Assembly (NCBI GenBank): GCA_002375495.1
Contig: DFLU01000007.1
Coordinates: 1-49,775, forward strand
DNA: 49,775 nucleotides
Direction of reading: 5' to 3'
Origin: Flavobacteriaceae bacterium UBA3611
GTDB taxonomy: Bacteria; Bacteroidota; Bacteroidia; Flavobacteriales; Flavobacteriaceae
In this document: positions 1 to 7,774 of the stretch, piece by piece
Layout of the letters: each line of letters begins with the position of its first letter
Numbering within the stretch: the stretch's first letter is position 1
The notes under the pieces: model-generated
Seen by the model: only the letters and a program-made list of their open reading frames with translations
The model's database searches: none
What the model was told of the DNA's origin: nothing
Position numbers and translations under genes: made by a program

Positions 1-9
1 AAGCGGGTG

Positions 10-41
10 CAAATATACGCTCACATAAATCATTCTACCAA
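10..41 (-). promoter_or_regulatory. Predicted promoter firing leftwards out of the window
   Basis: On the minus strand the -7 box TATATTTG (10-17 read in reverse) lies 21 bp from a TTG (39-41), the spacing usual for Bacteroidota sigma-A promoters. The first 17 bases of the window are the exact reverse complement of 18981-18997, which is the -7 region of the tRNA-Lys promoter. The driven gene is outside the window, and by analogy may be a tRNA or another stable RNA. Confidence 0.55.
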
Positions 42-201
42 ACTTATTTTAAACTTTTTTTAAAGAAAATGTAACATCAAACTCCAACCGTTTGATTTTA
101 GAAGATTTACATTAAAAACTTTTTTTGATCCCCTTTATACCTTTATATATAGGCAATAATCTAAAGTCTTTGTGTAAAGGATGAAAACGGCCCGCCCGAA
201 C

Positions 202-257
202 GTGCCTCTTCGGCACAGACAGGCATCCCCCGTCCCGATAAGTATCGGGGTCGGGGG
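202..257. repeat. GC-rich palindromic intergenic element
   Basis: Two hairpins lie in an otherwise AT-rich spacer. GTGCC (202-206) pairs with GGCAC (212-216). Then CCCCCG (227-232) pairs with CGGGGG (252-257), enclosing CCCGATA (234-240) paired with TATCGGG (243-249). No T-run follows on either strand, so it is not an ordinary terminator, and it lies upstream of the thrS promoter. It resembles the dispersed REP-like palindromes of flavobacteria. The rest of 1-346 holds only the two promoters described here. Confidence 0.6.
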
Positions 258-296
258 GAACGGCCAAAATATACCAATAGAATCTTATGGCGCATA

Positions 297-327
297 TTGT
301 GAGACTTTGAAAACCGTAGTATCTTTG
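297..327 (+). promoter_or_regulatory. thrS promoter (Bacteroidota type)
   Basis: TTG at 297-299, a 20 bp spacer and TATCTTTG at 320-327 match the Bacteroidota consensus TTG-N17-23-TAnnTTTG. The -7 box ends 19 bp before the thrS ATG, leaving a leader of only about a dozen bases with no room for an attenuator. Confidence 0.75.
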
Positions 328-346
328 CCCCTTAAATGAACAAACT

Positions 347-2293
347 ATGATAGGGATTACCCTGCCTGATGGCACTGTGAAACAATTTGAATCGGGATCT
401 ACACCTATGGATGTAGCGATGAGTATTAGTGAAGGGCTAGCACGAAATGTGATTTCTGCTTCTTTTAACGACACAAAAGTGGAAACCACCACCCCACTCA
501 CCACAGATGGAACCCTAACCCTATACACTTGGCGAGATGACGAAGGAAAACAAGCCTTTTGGCACTCTTCTGCCCATATCTTGGCGCAAGCACTTGAAGA
601 ATTGTATCCGGGTATTAAACTTACCATTGGACCCGCCATCGAGAATGGATTTTATTACGACGTAGATTTAGGAGACCACACGATTTCGGAAAAGGACCTA
701 CCTACCATCGAAAATAAAATGTTAGAGATTGCCCGTGGGAAACATACGTTTACCATGCGCGAGAGCTCGAAGGCGGAAGCGCTCGATTTCTATAAAAAGC
801 AAGACAATGAATACAAAGTAGAGCTGATTGAGAATTTGGAAGACGGCACGATTACCTTTTGTGACCATGACACCTTTACCGATCTGTGTCGTGGCGGTCA
901 TATTCCGAATACCGGAATAGTAAAGGCAGTGAAGCTGATGAGCATTGCAGGTGCATATTGGCGTGGTGATGAAAACAACACCCAACTAACGCGAATTTAT
1001 GGTGTAACATTTCCGAAGCAAAAAGACTTAAAGGAATATTTGGAACTCCTAGAACAGGCCAAACAACGCGACCATAGAAAACTGGGCAAAGAACTAGAGC
1101 TTTTTACCTTTTCGCAAAAAGTTGGTCAAGGCCTCCCATTGTGGTTACCCAAAGGTGCTGCATTGCGGGAGCGGTTAGAGAATTTCTTAAAGAAAGCACA
1201 GAAGAAAGCTGGATATGAAATGGTAATCTCCCCACACATTGCCCAAAAAGAACTGTACGTTACTTCTGGACACTACGAGAAGTATGGAGAAGACAGTTTT
1301 CAACCCATAAAAACTCCTAATGAAGGTGAAGAGTTTTTTCTGAAACCGATGAATTGCCCACACCACTGCGAGATGTATAAAAACAGACCGTGGTCTTATA
1401 AAGATCTTCCGAAGCGCTATGCAGAATTTGGAACAGTGTACCGTTACGAACAAAGTGGCGAATTACACGGGTTGACACGTGTACGTGGATTTACCCAGGA
1501 CGATGCCCATATTTTTTGCACACCCGACCAACTGCATGAAGAATTTTTAGGTGTGATCGATTTGGTATTATATGTTTTCGGATCGCTTGGTTTTGAAAAT
1601 TTCACCACGCAGGTTTCCATACGGGACATGGAAAAACCTGAAAAGTACATTGGCGATTTAGACACTTGGGACAAAGCCGAGGCAGCCATTTTAAACGCTG
1701 TGAAAGAAAAAGGCCTTGATTATGTGGTGGAAACTGGAGAAGCTGCTTTCTACGGTCCAAAATTAGATTTTATGGTGAAAGATGCGTTGGGACGCAGTTG
1801 GCAGTTAGGAACGATACAAGTAGATTATAATTTACCGAAGCGTTTTGAACTTACCTACAAAGGAAGTGATAACGAATTACACCAACCCGTTATGATTCAC
1901 CGTGCTCCTTTTGGAAGTATGGAGCGATTTATTGCGATTCTTTTGGAACATACAGGTGGAAATTTCCCGCTCTGGCTCATGCCTGAGCAGGTTAGTATCC
2001 TGTCACTGAGCGAAAAATATGAGAATTACGCCCAAAAAGTTTTAAATTTGCTGGAAAATGACGAAATTCGCGCCCTTGTAGACAACAGAAACGAGACCAT
2101 CGGAAAGAAAATACGGGAAGCAGAAATGAATAAATTCCCATATATGTTGATTGTAGGAGAACAGGAAGCGAAAGACGGCACAGTTTCTGTAAGGAAACAT
2201 AGTGAGGGAGATCTAGGAACGATGACCGTTGCTGAATTTTCAGAACTCATTAACACTGAAATTGAAAAAAATAGTGTAGATTTTAACGTTTAA
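347..2293 (+). CDS. thrS: Threonyl-tRNA synthetase
   Basis: Charges tRNA-Thr with threonine in the cytoplasm and edits mischarged Ser-tRNA-Thr. At 648 aa it has the usual bacterial length and domain order. An N-terminal TGS domain covers about residues 1-61. The editing domain has H73 and H77 in HSSAH, and C181 and H185 in CRGGH. The class II catalytic core has the zinc ligands C337 (MNCPHH), H388 (DDAHIF) and H518 (MIHRAPFG). The C-terminal anticodon-binding domain is intact. It is followed 17 bp later by infC, the gene order found in many bacteria (thrS-infC-rpmI-rplT), so the cluster is probably cotranscribed from the promoter at 297-327. Confidence 0.98.
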   Translation: MIGITLPDGTVKQFESGSTPMDVAMSISEGLARNVISASFNDTKVETTTPLTTDGTLTLYTWRDDEGKQAFWHSSAHILAQALEELYPGIKLTIGPAIENGFYYDVDLGDHTISEKDLPTIENKMLEIARGKHTFTMRESSKAEALDFYKKQDNEYKVELIENLEDGTITFCDHDTFTDLCRGGHIPNTGIVKAVKLMSIAGAYWRGDENNTQLTRIYGVTFPKQKDLKEYLELLEQAKQRDHRKLGKELELFTFSQKVGQGLPLWLPKGAALRERLENFLKKAQKKAGYEMVISPHIAQKELYVTSGHYEKYGEDSFQPIKTPNEGEEFFLKPMNCPHHCEMYKNRPWSYKDLPKRYAEFGTVYRYEQSGELHGLTRVRGFTQDDAHIFCTPDQLHEEFLGVIDLVLYVFGSLGFENFTTQVSIRDMEKPEKYIGDLDTWDKAEAAILNAVKEKGLDYVVETGEAAFYGPKLDFMVKDALGRSWQLGTIQVDYNLPKRFELTYKGSDNELHQPVMIHRAPFGSMERFIAILLEHTGGNFPLWLMPEQVSILSLSEKYENYAQKVLNLLENDEIRALVDNRNETIGKKIREAEMNKFPYMLIVGEQEAKDGTVSVRKHSEGDLGTMTVAEFSELINTEIEKNSVDFNV

Positions 2294-2310
2294 CCAAAAT
2301 AATTTAAGCC

Positions 2311-2868
2311 ATAGCAATACGAAGAAAAAGAAGTAGAGGTCCGGCAAGGATCGTAAAAGAAGACCAACACAGAATCAATAAGAAAATTCGTGCTGAAAAA
2401 GTACGTCTTGTTGGAGACAATGTTGAAGTTGACATTTATCCATTATCGAAGGCATTAGCCATTGCAGAAGAACAAGGATTAGACCTTGTAGAGATTTCGC
2501 CAAATGCGGAACCTCCTGTTTGTAAAGTAATGGATTACAAAAAGTTTGTCTACGAACAAAAGAAGCGTGACAAAGCCATGAAGGCGAAAGCCCAAAAGGT
2601 GACTATTAAAGAAATTCGTTTCGGTCCGAATACAGACGACCACGATTACGAATTTAAAAAGAAGCACGCCGAAAAATTTTTAAAAGACGGTGCCAAATTG
2701 AAAGCATATGTTTTCTTTAAAGGGCGCTCGATTATATATAAAGACCAAGGGGAGATTTTACTGCTTCGTTTGGCCCAAGAATTGGAAGAAGTTGGAAAAG
2801 TAGAACAGATGCCAAAATTGGAAGGAAAACGAATGATCATGTTTATTGCCCCGAAGAAGAGCAAATAA
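2311..2868 (+). CDS. infC: Translation initiation factor IF-3, ATA start codon
   Basis: Binds the 30S subunit, proofreads the start codon and keeps subunits apart. The reading frame extends well upstream of the first ATG (2530): an in-frame TAA sits at 2305-2307 and the frame stays open from 2308, encoding a typical IF-3 N-terminus that begins (M)AIRRKRSRGPAR and continues with RINKKIRAEKVRLVGDN. The only plausible start is ATA at 2311, which gives 185 aa. Starting at ATG 2530 would delete the N-terminal domain. Rare starts (AUU in E. coli) are a known device by which IF-3 represses its own mRNA, so the same loop is inferred here. The C-terminal domain with KEIRFGP and KAYVFFKGR is intact. 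Confidence 0.93.
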   Translation: MAIRRKRSRGPARIVKEDQHRINKKIRAEKVRLVGDNVEVDIYPLSKALAIAEEQGLDLVEISPNAEPPVCKVMDYKKFVYEQKKRDKAMKAKAQKVTIKEIRFGPNTDDHDYEFKKKHAEKFLKDGAKLKAYVFFKGRSIIYKDQGEILLLRLAQELEEVGKVEQMPKLEGKRMIMFIAPKKSK

Positions 2869-2882
2869 GCGTATTTAAAAAT

Positions 2883-2905
2883 ATTGTCGGCCTACGGCAG
2901 ACAAT
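2883..2905 (+). promoter_or_regulatory. Hairpin just upstream of rpmI
   Basis: ATTGTCGGCC (2883-2892), a 3-nt loop and GGCAGACAAT (2896-2905) form a 10-bp stem with one mismatch, between the infC stop and the rpmI start. There is no T-run, so termination is unlikely. It may be a small dispersed palindrome, or a structure controlling rpmI translation, since L20 is known to repress this operon in other bacteria. Which one cannot be told from one copy. Confidence 0.5.
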
Positions 2906-2931
2906 GCGAAATAATAAATAAAAACAAGGAC

Positions 2932-3129
2932 ATGCCTAAACAAAAAACAAAATCTAGTGCCAAGAAGCGTTTTAAGCTTACGGGTACAGGAAAAATTAAG
3001 AGAAAGCATGCGTTTAAAAGCCACATCTTAACAAAGAAAAGCAAAAAACGTAAGCTTGCCTTAACGCATGATGGACTCGTTCATCAAGCAGATGAGGACA
3101 ATGTGAAACAAATGCTTCGATTGAAGTAA
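2932..3129 (+). CDS. rpmI: 50S ribosomal protein L35
   Basis: Small basic protein of the large ribosomal subunit, 65 aa. The family hallmark N-terminus MPKQKTKSSAKKRFKLTGTG starts at the ATG at 2932. The frame is open back to a TTG at 2884, but those 16 extra residues are unlike L35 and run through the hairpin at 2883-2905, so they are excluded. It lies between infC and rplT as usual for the IF-3 operon. Confidence 0.96.
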   Translation: MPKQKTKSSAKKRFKLTGTGKIKRKHAFKSHILTKKSKKRKLALTHDGLVHQADEDNVKQMLRLK

Positions 3130-3175
3130 ACGTTACACCGGTTAAAACAATTATTTAAACCCTGGAGTTGGGCCT

Positions 3176-3197
3176 ACACTTCGACTGCCCTCAGTGT
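3176..3197. repeat. Short palindromic repeat between rpmI and rplT
   Basis: ACACT (3176-3180) and AGTGT (3193-3197) enclose a TTCGACT..CTCAG core. The reverse-strand reading (CTGAGGGCAGTCGAAG) resembles the element seen twice beside tRNA-Lys (CCTGAGC..CAGTCGAAGG). The 132-bp spacer that holds it is long for an rpmI-rplT junction and shows no clear promoter. Confidence 0.5.
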
Positions 3198-3261
3198 GAC
3201 AGTTAGAAGTAAAAGATTAAAGTGTCGATTATAGACCGCCTGCTACAAAAACAATTAAATT

Positions 3262-3606
3262 ATGCCAAGATCAGTAAATTCAGTTGCTAAAAGAGCCCGA
3301 AGAAAAAAGGTGATGAAGCAAGCCAAAGGATACTTTGGAAGACGTAAAAACGTATGGACGGTTGCTAAGAACGCTGTTGAGAAAGCAATGTCTTACTCAT
3401 ACAGAGACCGCCGTGCAAAAAAGAGAACTTTTAGATCGTTGTGGATCACCCGTATTAACGCAGGTGCGAGACAACACGGAATGTCTTACTCTCAATTTAT
3501 GGGAGGGATGAAAAAATCAGGAATTGAATTGAACCGTAAGGTTCTTGCAGATTTAGCGATGAACCATCCTGAAGCTTTCGAAGCCATCGTTAAGAAAGTA
3601 AAATAA
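3262..3606 (+). CDS. rplT: 50S ribosomal protein L20
   Basis: Large-subunit assembly protein that binds 23S rRNA. At 114 aa it is the normal length, with the family features MPRSVNSVAKRARRKKVMK, GYFGRRKN, RDRRAKKR and the conserved LWITRINAGAR. It is the last gene of the cluster and is followed after about 25 bp by a strong terminator. In other bacteria L20 represses its own operon post-transcriptionally; the long spacer before this gene could hold such a site, but none is recognisable. Confidence 0.98.
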   Translation: MPRSVNSVAKRARRKKVMKQAKGYFGRRKNVWTVAKNAVEKAMSYSYRDRRAKKRTFRSLWITRINAGARQHGMSYSQFMGGMKKSGIELNRKVLADLAMNHPEAFEAIVKKVK

Positions 3607-3630
3607 ATTAGATAATCGTATTATTTCGCA

Positions 3631-3662
3631 AAAGCCCCGCTCAATTGAGCGGGGCTTTTTTT
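3631..3662 (+). terminator. Rho-independent terminator of the IF-3 operon
   Basis: A perfect 22-base palindrome, GCCCCGCTCAA with TTGAGCGGGGC (3634-3655), is followed by seven T. The A-run on its left side means it could also work for transcription arriving from the minus-strand genes to the right. Confidence 0.92.
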
Positions 3663-3690
3663 ATGACTTCACTTTACTAAGATGAATCGG

Positions 3691-4038
3691 CTACTGAAGC
3701 GCTCGGAAACTCACCTCTGTTTTTGTTTTCAACTTATTATCGAAATACATCACATGGCCCTTTGGCAAAATTACTCTAGTTATTCTGGACGGATCGAGCC
3801 TAATTTTTTCTTTCACTTTTCCCTCATACTCAACACGAATAGAAAATTGATTTTCTCCTAGGTTTTTTACGATCGCAACACTCCCTGTTTCCATAAAAGG
3901 ATTGATTGCTCCGTCTTGTCCTTTCCCCTTTCCAGAAATACACATGCTCTGCCCTGGGTCTAATTCAAGTACCTCTTGGGCATTGGTGTCAATTTGAAAC
4001 ACCAGCATAATTACCACTATTAGAATAAATTTCTTCAT
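3691..4038 (-). CDS. Small exported protein of unknown function
   Basis: 115 aa with a Sec signal peptide (MKKFILIVVIMLVFQIDTNA, cleavage likely before Gln21), then about 95 residues rich in alternating hydrophobic and charged positions, which suggests a small beta-sandwich. The family is not recognised. It starts 15 bp after the stop of the 420-aa gene at 4054-5316 and on the same strand, so the two are probably cotranscribed and may act together outside the inner membrane. The ATG opens a clean signal peptide, which supports this start. Confidence 0.75.
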   Translation of the reverse strand: MKKFILIVVIMLVFQIDTNAQEVLELDPGQSMCISGKGKGQDGAINPFMETGSVAIVKNLGENQFSIRVEYEGKVKEKIRLDPSRITRVILPKGHVMYFDNKLKTKTEVSFRALQ

Positions 4039-4053
4039 TTGATTTTTTTTAAA

Positions 4054-5316
4054 TTATGTTTTTTGCTTTTTCTTCTTTGCTGCAGGAAACAATACATTGT
4101 TCAGAATAAGACGATAGCCAGGTGAATTAGGATGTAACCCTAATTCAGTTTTGGCATCTCCCACACGATGTTGGTAATCTTCTGGGTCATGCCCACCGTA
4201 AAATGTAAAGAATCCTTTTCCTTTAATTCCGTGGATGTATCGGGCTTCACCATTGGTTTTATTCTCGCCCATCACCAATACATTCGACTTCACAGTGCTT
4301 CTTCGGTACGATGTAGTCTGACCCATAAATCCTTTTACCAACGAAGTATGGTTCTGTACCAACATACACGGTATTGGGTCCCACTTCGCACTGTAATCCA
4401 TTAAACTGAAATAATCTGTTTCTTTCGGAATTCGCCTATCCTGTGTCATATCGATAGACGAGTATTCATAGACCATCGGACTTCGTTCTAGGGTAAACTC
4501 TTTAAAAGCAAATGTTTTGTTGAAATCGATTTTGCTTTGGTATCCAGGTTCACTTGGGTCACCATCGAACATGGGTTCACAAATATCGATACCTTCGGCA
4601 GCAAGGGCTATATCGAAACTATCGGTGGCACTGCACATCGCAAACATAAATCCGCCGCCAATTACATAATCTCTAATTTTTAAAGCGACGTCTCTTTTTT
4701 CTTCGGAAACTTTATCATACCCCAATTTGTTAGCGAGCATTTCTGACTTCCGTTTTTCTTCAATATACCATGGTGCGGCGCGATAGGCACGGTAAAATTT
4801 TCCGTACTGACCCGTAAAATCTTCATGATGCACATGCAGCCAATCGTATAACAATAGTTGGTCGCCCAATACTTCTTCGTCATATACTACGGTATAGGGA
4901 ATTTCAGCATAGGTAAGTACCATCGTAACGGCATCGTCCCAAGGTTGGTTGCCTTTTGGTGAATATACTGCAATTCTGGGTGCTTTTTCTAGCACTACAG
5001 CCTCCATGTTCTGCGACGGACTGGAAATTTCTAATAAAATTTGTTCTGTTTTACTATCGGAAAGCACTTCAAAAGAAACACCACGTATCTGGCATTCTTT
5101 TCGAATTTCTTCAGCATCTGGCAGTAAGAAGGATCCACCACGATAATTCAGCAACCATTTTACTTTTTGGTTTTTTTCTAAGGTCCAATAGGTAATCCCG
5201 TAGGCTTTTAAATGTTCTTTTTGGCCTTCGGCATCCATCGGGATGAGTATGTAAGACGCCGATGCTGAAAGGCTAAAACCAAAAAACACTAGGGCGATAA
5301 GTATGCGTTGTATCAT
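4054..5316 (-). CDS. Exported protein with amidotransferase-like fold (often labelled asparagine synthetase B)
   Basis: 420 aa with an N-terminal signal peptide (MIQRILIALVFFGFSLSASA). From about residue 112 it looks like a class I glutamine-amidotransferase or ThuA-type fold: RIAVYSPKG opens a Rossmann-like half, HVHHED lies at 161-166, and GGFMFAMC (221-228) resembles a nucleophile elbow with C228. As I recall, flavobacterial homologues are often named asparagine synthetase B. Nothing here supports that: there is no N-terminal catalytic Cys2 and no SGGxDS ATP-pyrophosphatase loop, and the protein is exported. The true substrate is unknown. It is probably cotranscribed with the small exported protein that follows. 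Confidence 0.75.
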   Translation of the reverse strand: MIQRILIALVFFGFSLSASASYILIPMDAEGQKEHLKAYGITYWTLEKNQKVKWLLNYRGGSFLLPDAEEIRKECQIRGVSFEVLSDSKTEQILLEISSPSQNMEAVVLEKAPRIAVYSPKGNQPWDDAVTMVLTYAEIPYTVVYDEEVLGDQLLLYDWLHVHHEDFTGQYGKFYRAYRAAPWYIEEKRKSEMLANKLGYDKVSEEKRDVALKIRDYVIGGGFMFAMCSATDSFDIALAAEGIDICEPMFDGDPSEPGYQSKIDFNKTFAFKEFTLERSPMVYEYSSIDMTQDRRIPKETDYFSLMDYSAKWDPIPCMLVQNHTSLVKGFMGQTTSYRRSTVKSNVLVMGENKTNGEARYIHGIKGKGFFTFYGGHDPEDYQHRVGDAKTELGLHPNSPGYRLILNNVLFPAAKKKKQKT

Positions 5317-5454
5317 AATGGGGAAGGTACAAATTTTGAGCCAAAAATTTTGCGGTCGTAATTATGAATGTTTGGGCAGGTTCACGAAAAAAGGAACTAC
5401 TTTTTTCAAGCAATTCCTTCCAGCTAATGTTTTCAATTTTAAAACTTGAAAAAA

Positions 5455-6933
5455 TTATAAGTTTGGCTCCCCTACATGCTTTTTATAGAATTTCCATGCT
5501 TCACGGGCCACATTTCTTCCCAATTCTAAACCGGCTATATTGTCTGCCTGAATATGATAGCCCCCTAATACTCTAGAAATCCCTGCCATTTCAGCTGTTT
5601 CTGTAAAGGTCGGAAACTTTAGTGTGACGGTATCTCCCAGATTGTCCAATTCGGTCATGGCTCCTGCCACAAGTGTCACTTCAGAACCAAACGTATCACT
5701 GCCCGTCCATAATTTGAGCGCCTCGGCACAACCCCCACTGATGGTGCTGTGTCCTGAGGTATAACTCGGAAACGGCGGACATAAAAAGGTTTCTGGCGAA
5801 TAAGGTCGCCATTGTGTACCATCTATTTCCATCATACCCTTGCCTTCGCCACCCCAAGCTTTAATTATTTGATCTTGGTAGTATTCATGAACTAAAGCAT
5901 AGGGCCTTGCATAATCATAATACATTTTTGAATCCCAAGAAGCGATAAAAGCATCCATCGCCACCACTTGATTGTAGAAATACATCTTTACATCCTGGTC
6001 TAGTGTATGGTTATCACGGATGGAAACCTCTTGCGCAAATTTAAGCCAATGCCCTGCCTGTTGTACCGATTGCGGACCGTCTCGCATAAACTCGACCAAG
6101 GCTTTTTGTTCATCTGTTAGGTTGGCTTGCATTTCAATTACTTCTTTTACTTCAGCCTCCAACTGAGGAGAACCTATCTTTGGCGGAGGACCCGGCCTGA
6201 ATTGGTCACCCGATTTTAAGGCTACGGGTGTTACTTTATCCCAAAAAGGCGTGAGACATTTAGGAGCAAATTTACCTCCCTTTCCATCTGAAAAATATTT
6301 AGGTTGCCAACGGTTGGGATCTACATTTTCATCTGCTGAATTTACAGGTTCGTAGCCCACATAATTAAAATACGGTACTCCGTTAGAACCCTCCTCTTCA
6401 CCATATTGATTCGCCCCGTCTCCCTTTCTGGCTTCTATCACTGCTTTAGCTGCCAAATTACCTACCCCTTCAGGAGTGTTTGGGTCTTCAGAAGTATTGG
6501 TTGGATCTAAGCCTAAGTCTTTCATGAATTGTACAAACAGGTCTTTATCAGACGCATAATATTCATTCATAGCTCCAAAAGCGGCGTAACTAATTGCAAT
6601 TTCTTTGTTATTGAGGGTACGTTCGTCGCTTGGTCTGCGATCCACACCTTCAAGATAGACTGGAATTGCTTTTTCGTCATAGCGCGACCAAGCGTCGAAA
6701 ACGGCAACAAATATTAACCCAAGATATCTAGATGTTACAGTAGGCCTTGGCTTGAATTTTTCGGTGTCATTTGCTTGGGCGGTGATTGCCATTGCCCCCC
6801 ATTTATAAGCTAGATTTTCAGCTCCTGTTGGTTGTTCTATAGGTTGTATTCTTGTTGTCGATTCACTGCCTTTGCTCTTTTTGCAACTCACAACAACAAC
6901 TAACAGCGCCATCACTAGTACGAATTTTTTCAT
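5455..6933 (-). CDS. Vanadium-dependent haloperoxidase / PAP2-family lipoprotein
   Basis: 492 aa. A lipobox puts the lipidated Cys at residue 17 (VVVVSCKK), so it is anchored in the envelope and probably faces the periplasm or cell surface. All three vanadate/phosphate-binding motifs of the superfamily are present: K336-x6-R343-P344, PSYTSGH with H395, and R454-x5-H460, where H460 would hold vanadate or form the phospho-enzyme. The long helical region before them (60-330) fits the vanadium-haloperoxidase branch better than small PAP2 phosphatases. Whether it oxidises halides or hydrolyses phosphate esters cannot be told from the motifs. It stands alone, with no tight neighbour. Confidence 0.85.
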   Translation of the reverse strand: MKKFVLVMALLVVVVSCKKSKGSESTTRIQPIEQPTGAENLAYKWGAMAITAQANDTEKFKPRPTVTSRYLGLIFVAVFDAWSRYDEKAIPVYLEGVDRRPSDERTLNNKEIAISYAAFGAMNEYYASDKDLFVQFMKDLGLDPTNTSEDPNTPEGVGNLAAKAVIEARKGDGANQYGEEEGSNGVPYFNYVGYEPVNSADENVDPNRWQPKYFSDGKGGKFAPKCLTPFWDKVTPVALKSGDQFRPGPPPKIGSPQLEAEVKEVIEMQANLTDEQKALVEFMRDGPQSVQQAGHWLKFAQEVSIRDNHTLDQDVKMYFYNQVVAMDAFIASWDSKMYYDYARPYALVHEYYQDQIIKAWGGEGKGMMEIDGTQWRPYSPETFLCPPFPSYTSGHSTISGGCAEALKLWTGSDTFGSEVTLVAGAMTELDNLGDTVTLKFPTFTETAEMAGISRVLGGYHIQADNIAGLELGRNVAREAWKFYKKHVGEPNL

Positions 6934-6990
6934 GGTAAATTATTGGTTGGTTGAATATAACGCCTAATGTAAAAAAAACCAGCGGTTTAC

Positions 6991-7013
6991 AAAAAAATAC
7001 CCTTCGGGTTTTT
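6991..7013 (-). terminator. Weak terminator after the transglutaminase-like gene
   Basis: Read on the minus strand, ACCC and GGGT enclose a 3-nt loop, flanked by A-rich sequence on one side and a TATTTTTTT tract on the other. The GC stem is only 4 bp, so it is a weak but plausible terminator. The remaining bases up to 7087 show nothing clear. Confidence 0.45.
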
Positions 7014-7087
7014 AAAGTTTAATTAAATCCGCAATGTATATAAGAAATAATGTGTTAGAGTTCGATACAATTAAAAGCGCTATTGGC

Positions 7088-7768
7088 TTATTGCTCGGGC
7101 CCGAGCAACGTCCATTGTTGTTCTGTAGGTTGATGGCTTTTTGCAAATTCTTGTGGATGCATCAAAAAAAAGGAGTCGTCAAAGTCAAATTCGAATAAAT
7201 AGGTATTCATATCAATAATACCACTAGACCAGGTAGCATCGCACAAATACCACTTTCCATTAAGTTTTACGGCGTTCCATGAGTGATTTGCCATTGCAGT
7301 ATCAGCAAATTTTGCACCATTCATTCGGCCATATCCGTGAACAATTTCACATTCTATTCCCGCCAAATTAGCAAGATCCTTTACTAAAAAGGCATAACCA
7401 GTACATAGCGTTTCTTTATCTTCACGTAGTCTTTTAAACACTTGCCGCTTACATTGTTCATTCCACAACGCTAATGCTTCCGGACTGTTTTTAAATTTTC
7501 TACGTTTGTGCTCATTTTCGGAAGTTAGATTGTAATCGCCCTTAATATTGCGGCATACCCAAGAATAAATGGCTCGAAAACGCTCTACATCAGTTTCTAA
7601 TTGGGCGGTTAATCGCAATGTAAGAATGGGCAAACTAGAAAGATCTTCACCTTTGTACCGCTGTGCAATTTTATCTGCCTTTTCAAAACTAATTTCATTG
7701 AAATCGGTTCGCTGGGCATGCAACGTTAGTGCAAAGGTGAAGATTAGAAAGTAAAGAATACATTTCAT
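7088..7768 (-). CDS. Exported transglutaminase-like protein
   Basis: 226 aa with a signal peptide (MKCILYFLIFTFALTLHA). The transglutaminase-like papain fold has its triad in order: C122 (ETLCTGYA), H162 (ANHSWNAV) and D177 (LCDATWSSG). Such domains in bacteria are usually peptidases or peptide-modifying enzymes rather than cross-linkers. It starts 6 bp after the stop of the upstream CarboxypepD_reg-like gene, so the two form an operon. The substrate is unknown; the export signal places it in the periplasm or outside the cell. Confidence 0.85.
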   Translation of the reverse strand: MKCILYFLIFTFALTLHAQRTDFNEISFEKADKIAQRYKGEDLSSLPILTLRLTAQLETDVERFRAIYSWVCRNIKGDYNLTSENEHKRRKFKNSPEALALWNEQCKRQVFKRLREDKETLCTGYAFLVKDLANLAGIECEIVHGYGRMNGAKFADTAMANHSWNAVKLNGKWYLCDATWSSGIIDMNTYLFEFDFDDSFFLMHPQEFAKSHQPTEQQWTLLGPEQ

Positions 7769-7774
7769 TGGGCT

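Noticed and set aside
202..257. Terminator or thrS attenuator
   Set aside because: There is no T-run and the element is upstream of the thrS promoter, so it is not in the thrS leader.
2884..2931. Longer L35 starting at TTG
   Set aside because: The 16 added residues are not found in L35 and come from the hairpin sequence.
4054..5316. A second asparagine synthetase
   Set aside because: It lacks both the Cys2 glutaminase and the SGGxDS loop and has an export signal.
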